Below, one piece after another: positions 17,430-24,701 of a stretch of DNA of 64,000 nt (positions are counted from its first letter, which is position 1; each line of letters starts with the position of its first letter). This stretch comes from an uncultured Faecalibacterium sp. (GTDB lineage: Bacteria; Bacillota; Clostridia; Oscillospirales; Ruminococcaceae), in the NCBI GenBank assembly GCA_934524985.1, contig CAKSYT010000004.1:123428-187427 (forward strand), written 5' to 3'. Made by a program: the position numbers and the translations under genes. The notes under the pieces are model-generated. The model was given only the letters and a program-made list of their open reading frames with translations, did no database searches and was not told the origin of the DNA.

Positions 17430-18815
17430 ATGGGAAAGTATTTTGGGACTGACGGTTTCCGTGGGGAAGCTGGTATTGATCTGACCGCCGACCATGCCTA
17501 CAAGGTTGGTCGCTTCTTGGGCTGGTATTACAATATGCTCCGCGAGCGCAACGGCAACAACGAGCCTGCCCGCATCGTCATTGGCAAGGACACCCGCCGC
17601 AGCTCCTATATGTTCGAGTACAGTCTGGTTGCGGGTCTGACCGCCTCCGGTGCAGACGCTTACCTGCTACACGTCACCACTACGCCCAGTGTTGCCTATA
17701 TTGCCCGCGTGGATGACTTTGATTGCGGCATCATGATCTCTGCCAGCCACAACCCCTACTACGATAACGGCATCAAGCTGATCGACTGCTACGGTGAAAA
17801 GATGCCGGAGGAAATCCTGCTGTTAGTCGAGGATTACATTGACGGCAAGCTTCATGTGTTCGACAAGGACTGGCCGGAACTGCCCTTTGCTCATCGTGAG
17901 CATATCGGCTGCACGGTGGACTATGTGGCAGGCCGCAACCGTTATATGGGCTACCTGATCTCTCTGGGGATTTGCTCTTTCAAGGGCGTGAAGGTCGGTC
18001 TGGACTGTGCCAACGGCGCAAGCTGGAATATCGCTAAATCCGTGTTTGATGCTCTCGGTGCAGATACCTACGTCATCAACAACAAGCCCAACGGCTTGAA
18101 CATCAACAATAACGCTGGCTCTACCCATATCGAGGGTCTGCAGAAGTTTGTGGTGGAGAACGGTCTGGACGTCGGCTTTGCTTTCGACGGTGATGCTGAC
18201 CGCTGCCTGTGTGTGGACGAGAAGGGCAATGTTATCACCGGTGACCATATCCTGTACATCTACGGCTGCTACATGAAGGAGCACGGCGAACTGATGAACA
18301 ACACCGTGGTTACGACTGTCATGTCCAACTTTGGTCTGTATAAGGCCTTTGACGAGCAGGGCATTGGCTACGCTAAGACTGCTGTGGGCGACAAGTATGT
18401 TTACGAGTACATGGCTAAGAATGGCTGCCGTATCGGTGGTGAGCAGAGCGGCCACATCATCTTCTCCAAGTACGCCAGCACCGGTGACGGCATCCTGACC
18501 AGCCTGAAGATGATGGAAGTTATGCTGGCCAAGAAGATGCCTATGAGCAAGCTGGCTGAGCCGCTGAAAATCTACCCGCAGGTGCTGGAGAACGTCCGTG
18601 TGACCGACAAGAAAGCCGCACAGGATGACGAGGCAGTGCAGGAGGCAGTTAAGGCGGTGGCAGAAGCACTGGGCGATACTGGCCGCATTCTGGTGCGCGA
18701 GTCTGGCACGGAGCCGGTAGTCCGCGTGATGGTCGAAGCCCCTGACCATGATACCTGCCAGAAGTATGTGTCTCAGGTCGTGGAAGTTATTAAAAATCAG
18801 GGCTATTGCAGCTAA
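17430..18815 (+). CDS. glmM: Phosphoglucosamine mutase (GlmM-like)
   Basis: A 461-residue alpha-phosphohexomutase. Visible motifs are FGTDGFRG at the N-terminus, the phosphoserine loop ISASHNP with YYDNGIK, the metal-binding FDGDADRC, the sugar loop GGEQSGH and the C-terminal phosphate loop RESGTEPVVRVM. These fit GlmM, which interconverts glucosamine 6- and 1-phosphate on the way to UDP-GlcNAc, the substrate of the CapE-CapF-CapG branch. TGAGGAAAT precedes ATG. The 145 bases before it contain a weak hairpin (17296-17319) and no convincing promoter. A second, housekeeping glmM may exist elsewhere. Confidence 0.92.
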   Translation: MGKYFGTDGFRGEAGIDLTADHAYKVGRFLGWYYNMLRERNGNNEPARIVIGKDTRRSSYMFEYSLVAGLTASGADAYLLHVTTTPSVAYIARVDDFDCGIMISASHNPYYDNGIKLIDCYGEKMPEEILLLVEDYIDGKLHVFDKDWPELPFAHREHIGCTVDYVAGRNRYMGYLISLGICSFKGVKVGLDCANGASWNIAKSVFDALGADTYVINNKPNGLNINNNAGSTHIEGLQKFVVENGLDVGFAFDGDADRCLCVDEKGNVITGDHILYIYGCYMKEHGELMNNTVVTTVMSNFGLYKAFDEQGIGYAKTAVGDKYVYEYMAKNGCRIGGEQSGHIIFSKYASTGDGILTSLKMMEVMLAKKMPMSKLAEPLKIYPQVLENVRVTDKKAAQDDEAVQEAVKAVAEALGDTGRILVRESGTEPVVRVMVEAPDHDTCQKYVSQVVEVIKNQGYCS

Positions 18816-18850
18816 ATCATGCTCTGAAATATGCAGTGGGAGGAACGCTT

Positions 18851-19585
18851 ATGCCTAATGTGTTTTTTGACAACCGTTTTCTTGATGGAAAATCACATAA
18901 AGAATATGTAGCTTTTGTAGATATAATGGGAACTCGCACACACATGAAAGCCGGTGTGGATGAGGCGGCTAACTTCATATTCAAACTCCATGCGGCAATT
19001 ATTTCGGCATGGCGCGAAAAGAATTATGGTGGAGTATTTGTTTACCCTGTTATGGATGGTGCATATATTGCGACGAAAAGCAAAGGGGATATGATTAATA
19101 TCTTGCTTCGTATTTATCGTGAACTTGCACAGCTTTTTATAAATGAACCAAATTCTTTACATAGATATATGATTCGAGGTTCTGTTGCATATGGGAATGT
19201 GATTCATGGACATAACATTCCATACGAGGCATCAAAAGCATTTGAGAGTTATCTCGGCTATAAAGACCAGATTATGCTGGGTAGTGCAATGATTTTGGCA
19301 TACGATGGGGAATCTAAAGCGGCACCATTTGGAATTCATATCGATGATTCTGCAATTAGACATATAAATACGGTCAATAGAGGTGAGTACGGTTCGTTTG
19401 AAGAAGAATGGAAATGGTATAAAGATACTCAGCTCGATTTGAGTGGAATTGATTTTAATTCACTTAAGGAAAAACTTGAAAACACATTGGAGGAGATGAA
19501 AGATCCAGCGCACAGGTTCCACTATAAAGAAGAAAGTATCGATAATCATATTAGATTGGTTCAAGAATATTTCACTGATATATAA
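18851..19585 (+). CDS. Class III nucleotide cyclase-like protein, function unknown
   Basis: A 244-residue soluble protein; ATG 18851 has GGGAGGAA upstream. The pattern resembles the class III cyclase fold: FVDIMGTRTH near 22-31 with Asp24 where the first metal Asp sits, VYPVMDGAYIAT near 64-74 with Asp69 at the second, and RGSVAYGNVIHG (109-120) like the RxGIHxGxVxxG strand. The C-terminal third is helical. Resemblance to cyclases, including phage-defence uridylate/cytidylate cyclases, is my reading of the motifs. No effector gene with a cyclic-nucleotide domain is adjacent. It closely follows glmM but is more AT-rich. Confidence 0.6.
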   Translation: MPNVFFDNRFLDGKSHKEYVAFVDIMGTRTHMKAGVDEAANFIFKLHAAIISAWREKNYGGVFVYPVMDGAYIATKSKGDMINILLRIYRELAQLFINEPNSLHRYMIRGSVAYGNVIHGHNIPYEASKAFESYLGYKDQIMLGSAMILAYDGESKAAPFGIHIDDSAIRHINTVNRGEYGSFEEEWKWYKDTQLDLSGIDFNSLKEKLENTLEEMKDPAHRFHYKEESIDNHIRLVQEYFTDI

Positions 19586-19590
19586 ATTGC

Positions 19591-19619
19591 TTGCCATTCA
19601 ATATTTGCAATGGTATACT
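19591..19619 (+). promoter_or_regulatory. Sigma-70 type promoter of the 19652 gene
   Basis: TTGCCA, a 17-base spacer and TATACT, 32 bases before the start codon. A 7-base inverted repeat (CCATTCA at 19594-19600 and TGAATGG at 19633-19639) brackets the start-site region and could be an operator. Confidence 0.65.
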
Positions 19620-19651
19620 TACCTTATAGATACTGAATGGAGGTGTCCCAT

Positions 19652-19987
19652 ATGCCCCGTCCCAAAGGAAGCAAGAATAAGCCCAAGACCGTAAAAGCAA
19701 CTGTTGACTTTGCTGCACAGATTGCTGAAAAGCAGTCCGCAAAGGAAGCCACTGCTGCTGAAATCGCATCTATCACTGCGAATATTGATGCTCTGAAAGC
19801 TGACCTGAAAACCAAGAAAGCAGAACTGAAATCCATCGATAAGGAAATCGCCAGAATCGAAGCCAAAAAGGTCAAGGCTGAAACCAAAGCAGCGGAATCT
19901 GCAAAGAAAGCCGAAGCAGAGGATGTTCTGAAAAAGCTGCTGGCCAGCGGCGTGAGCGCAGACGATATCCTCGCAAAGTTGAAGTGA
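19652..19987 (+). CDS. Small coiled-coil protein with AT-hook-like N-terminus
   Basis: A 111-residue protein. The N-terminus MPRPKGSKNKPK resembles an AT-hook for minor-groove DNA binding. Residues about 25-90 are a Lys/Ala/Glu heptad-rich coiled coil (ADLKTKKAELKSIDKEIARI). The C-terminus VKKLL-like LLASGVSADDILAKLK forms a short helical tail. ATG 19652 follows GGAGGTG; the frame stays open 15 bases upstream without a ribosome site. It has its own strong promoter and faces the relaxase gene. I infer that it belongs to the conjugative element, as a DNA-binding accessory protein near the transfer-initiation genes. Confidence 0.75.
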   Translation: MPRPKGSKNKPKTVKATVDFAAQIAEKQSAKEATAAEIASITANIDALKADLKTKKAELKSIDKEIARIEAKKVKAETKAAESAKKAEAEDVLKKLLASGVSADDILAKLK

Positions 19988-20164
19988 TCTGAAAATTTCT
20001 GACGCAGTAGTTGACGGGAATATCTACATCGCAAGCAGGGCGTTCGTATATACAAACGCCACTTTTGCTTTGCAAAATGCTTGTTGGGCTGTGCCCAAAC
20101 CCCTTTTGTTCTGCATCGTGCCGATGCAGGCTGCGCGTTTGTTCCAAACACTTTTATAACAAAA

Positions 20165-20212
20165 AAGATAGCCTAGGGCTCTTCCATGAGGGAAGAATCC
20201 TAGGCTATCTTC
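20165..20212. terminator. Bidirectional intrinsic terminator
   Basis: A 13-base perfect outer stem (AAGATAGCCTAGG and its complement) with an inner CTTCC/GGAAG stem. Minus-strand T-run follows directly. It separates the converging 19652 gene and the relaxase gene. The rest of 19988-20214 holds no gene I can support. Confidence 0.8.
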
Positions 20213-20214
20213 AT

Positions 20215-21600
20215 TTATCGGGACTTCGTTTTTTCTGCGCTGCTCTTTTCCTCTGCAAAGAACAGTTCTACGTTTCTTCGCGCACGAAGAAGTTCCTGCA
20301 TTTCTTCTTTCGCTTTGCGGTAGTCCGGGTAGGCGGCTTTCTTTTCTGTCAGCAGTTTGGAATATTCCGCGTCCAACTCCTTGACCTTTGGAAGCGTTTT
20401 CAAATTGGATTCATCAAATGCTGCTTTCGCTGCCTTATGCAGCGTGATCTCTGCGTGATGCGCCTCCAGAAATCGCTTGCTATATCCTGTCTTTCGGTAG
20501 GCATCGTAGACTGGTCGAGTTTTGGCATAGTTGATGATGTGAGCTTTCAGCACCGCAATTTCTGCCAACCGCTTCTCAGACGTTTTAATGGAATCGCCCA
20601 GTTCATGATAACGGGCAGTAGCGGCATCCACACGCTCCTGCATTTCTTCGATGCTGCTGATTTTATTTTCCTGCAAAAAAATCAGGGTCTTGGACATCTC
20701 TTTCAGATTATAACGTTTTGCCCACCGTGCGTAGCCTTCGCCTTTGCCCTCGGAGAGCTTTGCCTGAATGTCTACCAAAAGGTAGAACGGCTGTTCTTTT
20801 GGCGGCTGCTTCTGATGTGGGCGGTGTTCTGCTTCTCCGGCGATGACCGCCTTGATTTCATCTTCGCTGTATCCTACGCCCAATGTGCGAAAACGGATGA
20901 AGCGTTTCTGCCGTGCGCCTTTGACCGAAGTATGCTTTCCTCGTTTGATTTCATAGCCCTGCTGTTCCAGTTTTTGAAGAAAGACTTCAAAATTTGCAGG
21001 TTTTTCGTCCAGAAGGATGCCGTCGATTACAGAACATAGCTTGTCACGATTGCTTTCTTTGGGTGGATAAAGGGTGCGCTTCTGCCGCTCCCGGTACGGC
21101 TTGATTTCAATAACAGAAAGCTGATGTTCCAGACAAATCAAATCGCTCAACCGCTGTACGGCCAGCCCGGACAATAAAAAATCCCGGAATTTCCGGGTGC
21201 TGTCCAGCGCAGTGGAGTTGTAGACAATATGATTATGAATGTGTTCCCGGTCCGTGTGGGTGGCAACGATAAACGCATACTTGCCTTTGGTGAAACGCAT
21301 TGCCAGTTCGTAACCCACCTTGTTGGCTTCCTCTGCGTTGATTTCACCGGGCTTGAAGGACTGTCGAATCTGATAGGCAATCACATCGCTTTTCTGTCTG
21401 CGCCCAGTCATCAGCTCGTACTGGCGTTTGGAGAGCATAAATTCTTCATCCACGGTCAGGGGACTGCATTCGTAACTGCTGACCAGTTCGCCCTGCTGTG
21501 TCTTGTCCGGGTTCTGGGCGTAATCCGTGCGGTTTTTCAGGCAGGCCGCAACGGATTTCCCCTTGTTTTTGTGCAGTGCAATCAATCTTGTTGCAGCCAG
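20215..21600 (-). CDS. Relaxase / mobilisation nuclease (Tn1549-type)
   Basis: A relaxase of about 461 residues that nicks the transfer origin and leads the strand into the recipient. The metal-binding histidine motif HTDREHIHNH lies near residues 115-124, with the N-terminal ATRLIALHKNKGKS and KNRTDYAQNP typical of Tn1549-group relaxases. The C-terminal 200 residues are helical and charged. Start: the family N-terminus (MA-T-RLI) falls on CTG 21600, which has GGGAGG 8 bases upstream. The in-frame GTG at 21609 touches the ribosome site and is unlikely. MobC is nearby; the AAA ATPase gene sits just upstream. Confidence 0.9.
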   Translation of the reverse strand: MAATRLIALHKNKGKSVAACLKNRTDYAQNPDKTQQGELVSSYECSPLTVDEEFMLSKRQYELMTGRRQKSDVIAYQIRQSFKPGEINAEEANKVGYELAMRFTKGKYAFIVATHTDREHIHNHIVYNSTALDSTRKFRDFLLSGLAVQRLSDLICLEHQLSVIEIKPYRERQKRTLYPPKESNRDKLCSVIDGILLDEKPANFEVFLQKLEQQGYEIKRGKHTSVKGARQKRFIRFRTLGVGYSEDEIKAVIAGEAEHRPHQKQPPKEQPFYLLVDIQAKLSEGKGEGYARWAKRYNLKEMSKTLIFLQENKISSIEEMQERVDAATARYHELGDSIKTSEKRLAEIAVLKAHIINYAKTRPVYDAYRKTGYSKRFLEAHHAEITLHKAAKAAFDESNLKTLPKVKELDAEYSKLLTEKKAAYPDYRKAKEEMQELLRARRNVELFFAEEKSSAEKTKSR

Positions 21601-21667
21601 TTTGACCACCTCCCGGCAAAAAGAAAATGCCGCACAGTGGCGGCATTTTGATGGAAAACGTGAATAT

Positions 21668-22879
21668 TCAATATTCCGAACTCAGAAGAAAATCTGCAAT
21701 GTGCATTGTTTTGATACCCTCATAGTTGCCACCCGCAAAAGCATCGGTGGTGAGAACATATTTGGGATAATTATCGTGGATTTCCAGTAGACGCTCATAT
21801 TCACGCTTTTCTGTGTTTATGGAATTGATCTGCTGTGTGACCTGAACATACAGCTTTTCGTTCTGGCGTACAGCAACAAAGTCGATTTCGCCATCGGGTG
21901 TTTTGCCGATTTGGACAGTATATCTCCGGCGGCAAAGCTCCAGATAGACAATGTTTTCAAGGCTGGCAGCAACGCTGTCGGCGTTATAACCGAGAACACT
22001 GTATCGTAAAGCGGTATCTGCAAGGTAGAACTTTTCCTGCGTTTTCAAAATTTCTCTGCCTCGCAGGTCATAGCGGGAACAGCGGTGTAGCAAATAGGCA
22101 TTTTCCAGCTTTTCGAGATAGCTGTAGACGGTTTCATTGTCAATGGCACGACGCTCGGATTTCAGGTAATCCGCAATCGACTTGGCAGAAAATGTGTTGC
22201 CGACATTCTGAAACGTGTATTTGACGATGCGCTCTAACTGGTCGATTTTCTTGACTTGATTCCGACGGACAATATCAGAGAAAATAGTGGAATTATAAAT
22301 GTCCCTGACGATCGTGTAAACTTCATCCGGCGCATAGGCCTGCAAGTGTGTGGCAGGAAAACCGCCCAGACGAACGTAGTTGGCAAGTTCGGCTTTCGGA
22401 TCGCTGAGTGTAGCGTATTGCTGTTTGAATGTCAGGTATTCGCTGAAAGACAACGTATAGATGCGGAAAGCAACATATCGTCCTGTGAGGTAAGTTGAAA
22501 TTTCCGAGGACATCATATGGGAGTTAGAACCAGTGACATACAGGTCAACATCAAAGTCAGAGGCCAGCGAATTGACAACCTTTTCCCAACCTTTGATCTC
22601 CTGAACTTCGTAGAGAAAAAGATAGGTCTTTCCATTTGTGGAGAGCTGCGCTTTGAGCTGTGCATACATCTGTTTCGCCGTCATGTCCGCATACTCCATC
22701 GAATCATAGCGGCAGCTGACAATGCGTTCGGCGGGAATGCTTCGCTCGGTTTTCAACTTTTCCATAATCATTTTCAAGATCGTGGATTTTCCGCAACGGC
22801 GCACACCAGTCAGTATTTTTACAAAGGGGGTGTCGGTGTATGCCATGATTTGGTTTACATATAAAGGCCGGTAAATCAT
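21668..22879 (-). CDS. AAA+ family ATPase with DUF4143-type C-terminus
   Basis: A 403-residue protein of the widespread AAA_14/DUF4143 group. Walker A is GVRRCGKST (25-33), and a Walker-B-like YLFLYEVQEI segment follows, with Tyr-Glu where DE is usual. Sensor-like YVTGSNSHMM comes next. The C-terminal part contains GEIDFVA, a possible remnant of a PD-(D/E)XK nuclease fold. AGGAGG precedes ATG. It is not part of the core transfer machinery and lies between the CD1845-type protein and the relaxase, so it is probably cargo. Members of this family are thought to act in stress or mobile-element biology, but their role is unproven. Confidence 0.85.
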   Translation of the reverse strand: MIYRPLYVNQIMAYTDTPFVKILTGVRRCGKSTILKMIMEKLKTERSIPAERIVSCRYDSMEYADMTAKQMYAQLKAQLSTNGKTYLFLYEVQEIKGWEKVVNSLASDFDVDLYVTGSNSHMMSSEISTYLTGRYVAFRIYTLSFSEYLTFKQQYATLSDPKAELANYVRLGGFPATHLQAYAPDEVYTIVRDIYNSTIFSDIVRRNQVKKIDQLERIVKYTFQNVGNTFSAKSIADYLKSERRAIDNETVYSYLEKLENAYLLHRCSRYDLRGREILKTQEKFYLADTALRYSVLGYNADSVAASLENIVYLELCRRRYTVQIGKTPDGEIDFVAVRQNEKLYVQVTQQINSINTEKREYERLLEIHDNYPKYVLTTDAFAGGNYEGIKTMHIADFLLSSEY

Positions 22880-23007
22880 CGGAATCGCCTCCTGTCTAGG
22901 ATAGTTTACCGCAAAGTCAATGTAAAATCAATAAGTTTTGCGGTTATAAATCGCAAAACTCAAAGAATCGACGGAAGAATACGGGCAATGTGCAGGGAAT
23001 TTGCTCA

Positions 23008-23283
23008 TCACAGTTCTGCAATCCAACCGCTGAACCATTCCACGGCTTCCACGATGACCGTTCCGGCGGTGATGAGCACAAAGCATCCAAACTCTGCCAC
23101 CAGCAAAATCAAAAATTGCAGCCACTCCCGGCAGTACAGCGTATAAAGACCGCAGCCGAAGATATACAGCATCGGCAGTGCCAGCACAAACGCTGACAGG
23201 TTCAGCGTCCATTTCAGCATCAGCGCAAGGAAAGCCGTAAGCAGCCAAAACGGGAAAACGATCATCTTAAAAACGAACCTCAT
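23008..23283 (-). CDS. CD1845-family mobile-element membrane protein
   Basis: A 91-residue protein with three hydrophobic segments (from MRFVFKMIVFPFWLLTAFLA onward) and a short hydrophilic tail. Size, topology and place between MobC and the relaxase match the CD1845-type protein of Tn1549-like elements. Its function in transfer is unknown. I start it at ATG 23283 behind AGGCAGG; the open frame extends 21 codons further without support. The 128 bases between it and the ATPase gene hold nothing that I can identify. Confidence 0.75.
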   Translation of the reverse strand: MRFVFKMIVFPFWLLTAFLALMLKWTLNLSAFVLALPMLYIFGCGLYTLYCREWLQFLILLVAEFGCFVLITAGTVIVEAVEWFSGWIAEL

Positions 23284-23387
23284 ATCCAGCACCTGCCTTT
23301 CGTCCCTATTATAAAGGCATCTCCACACCCCTTGCAAGGATGTCAACCCTTATGTACCCCCGCAGCCCTCCATCTGCGGGGGAAATT

Positions 23388-23720
23388 TTAGAGTTCAGCC
23401 AGTTTGGAAAGGATTTGTTTTCCAATGTCAATCAGCTCATCCAGCCGCTGTCGCAGGTCCTCCATGTCAGCGGCGTAGACCCGACCGTTTTCATTGGCGG
23501 CTTTGGCATACTGGTTCAGGTTGTTGCTGCACATTTGCAGGAGGTACGCCATGCGGCGCAATTCTTTCAAGTCCAGATGCAGGCAGTAACCGTCCAGAGC
23601 CATCTTGCGGATATAGGCACTCAGGCTACGGATACCCATGCCCAGCATCTTTTCATAAATGCGGTTCTTCTCGGCTTTTGTGGTTCTCAGAATGATGATC
23701 TCGTCCCGTTTTTCGCTCAC
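23388..23720 (-). CDS. mobC: MobC-like relaxosome accessory protein
   Basis: A 110-residue protein with the MobC pattern: a ribbon-helix-helix-like N-terminus (IILRTTKAEKNRIYEKM), SLSAYIRKMALDGY, and a helical C-terminus (NNLNQYAKAANENG). MobC proteins bind near the transfer origin and help the relaxase to open the DNA. The gene starts at GTG overlapping the TGA of the giant gene, so it is translationally coupled to it. Confidence 0.88.
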   Translation of the reverse strand: MSEKRDEIIILRTTKAEKNRIYEKMLGMGIRSLSAYIRKMALDGYCLHLDLKELRRMAYLLQMCSNNLNQYAKAANENGRVYAADMEDLRQRLDELIDIGKQILSKLAEL

Positions 23721-24619
23721 CGGGCATCACCATCCTTGCCGTAGTAACTGCGGAAGGGCTTCACCGGCTCAGGCTTGTCGGATTTTTCTTCCAGCACCGC
23801 CAGCACCGAGGGACGGCGAGGTACGTCCTCCTGTTCTTCCTCGTCCTGTTCCGGCTCGTGGCTCTTTTCGTCCACATCCAACTGGGCGTTCAGCTCTGCA
23901 AGCCGTGCGGACTTCTCCGCCAGTTCTTCCTCCTGCGGGAAGGGCTTTTCTACCTCGATCTGCGCCGCCGCCTGCTGCTGATGCAGGGTGGCCAGCTCGT
24001 TCTCGGCGGCGGTGATTCGCTCCGGGAAGCTGTTCAGGGAATTATCCAGACGGATGATATTGCCCAGCGGGTCTGTGCCCAAAGGCACCGTGTACTTCCG
24101 CTGCCCCTTCAAAAGTGCCTGATACTCCGTGCGGAAAGCATCGAACCGCAGGGACAGTTCAAAGCCCCGGTAGCTGCCGATGATTTTTTCCTCGGCATTG
24201 GGCAGTTCGGAACAAGCAAGGACCAGACGCTCACCGGCGGTCTTTTTCTCATCGTAGGTCACGCCCTTGATGGTCATGCCGCAGAAGCCATCTTTCTCCT
24301 GCGGATGGGCGGCGGCAAGTTCGGCGTCCGCTTTCACCCCAGCAATATAGGCGTTCGTTTCCTGAATGTCTGCCGGGAACTTGGTCAGCAGCTTGTCTTG
24401 CAGACGGAATTTCTGGCTCTGGTGGTCGGCTTTCAGCACCTTCAGCTTGGCGACCTGAACGTCCAAGTCCATCTTCTCCTTGATGAGCGGATTACCGGCG
24501 CACAGTGCCTTGATCTCCGCATAGGACAGTGCCTGTTCGTCTACATCCTCGCAGGAGCGCACCGGGGATTTGCTGGTCATAATTTGGCTGATGAATCGCT
24601 GCTTATTCTCAAGGGTCTG
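23717..24619 (-). CDS. Giant methylase-helicase, 3' exon (C-terminal 300 residues)
   Basis: The second exon of the giant element gene, cut off by the group II intron. It opens directly at the intron 3' end with QTLENKQRFISQIM and continues with TSKSPVRSCEDVDEQALSYA, then a charged helical domain to the stop. Reading frame is phase 0 with the 5' exon. Alone it has an internal ATG at 24580 that could be mistaken for a gene start of a 287-residue protein; no ribosome site supports this. The joined protein would have 2,527 residues. The C-terminus is acidic (EPEQDEEEQEDVPRR). Confidence 0.85.
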   Translation of the reverse strand, partial: QTLENKQRFISQIMTSKSPVRSCEDVDEQALSYAEIKALCAGNPLIKEKMDLDVQVAKLKVLKADHQSQKFRLQDKLLTKFPADIQETNAYIAGVKADAELAAAHPQEKDGFCGMTIKGVTYDEKKTAGERLVLACSELPNAEEKIIGSYRGFELSLRFDAFRTEYQALLKGQRKYTVPLGTDPLGNIIRLDNSLNSFPERITAAENELATLHQQQAAAQIEVEKPFPQEEELAEKSARLAELNAQLDVDEKSHEPEQDEEEQEDVPRRPSVLAVLEEKSDKPEPVKPFRSYYGKDGDAR

Positions 24620-24660
24620 ATCGGGTAAGAGGATGGCATTACTGCCAGCCCCTCCCCTAA

Positions 24661-24694
24661 GAACCGTACGTGAGAGTTTCCCCTCATACGGCTC
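24661..24694 (-). ncRNA. Group II intron domain V
   Basis: A 34-base hairpin beginning GAGCCGTATGAGG and ending CACGTACGGTTC on the minus strand, with a GAAA loop. This is the catalytic domain V of group II introns, with the conserved AGC-type catalytic triad region at its base. Confidence 0.9.
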
Positions 24695-24701
24695 AAGCCT
24701 T

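Noticed and set aside
24580..24580. A separate gene start at the internal ATG of the 3' exon
   Set aside because: The frame is continuous upstream to the intron boundary, and no ribosome site precedes this ATG.
22880..24619. A transfer origin (oriT) near MobC and the relaxase
   Set aside because: No inverted repeat with a recognisable nick site could be identified with confidence.
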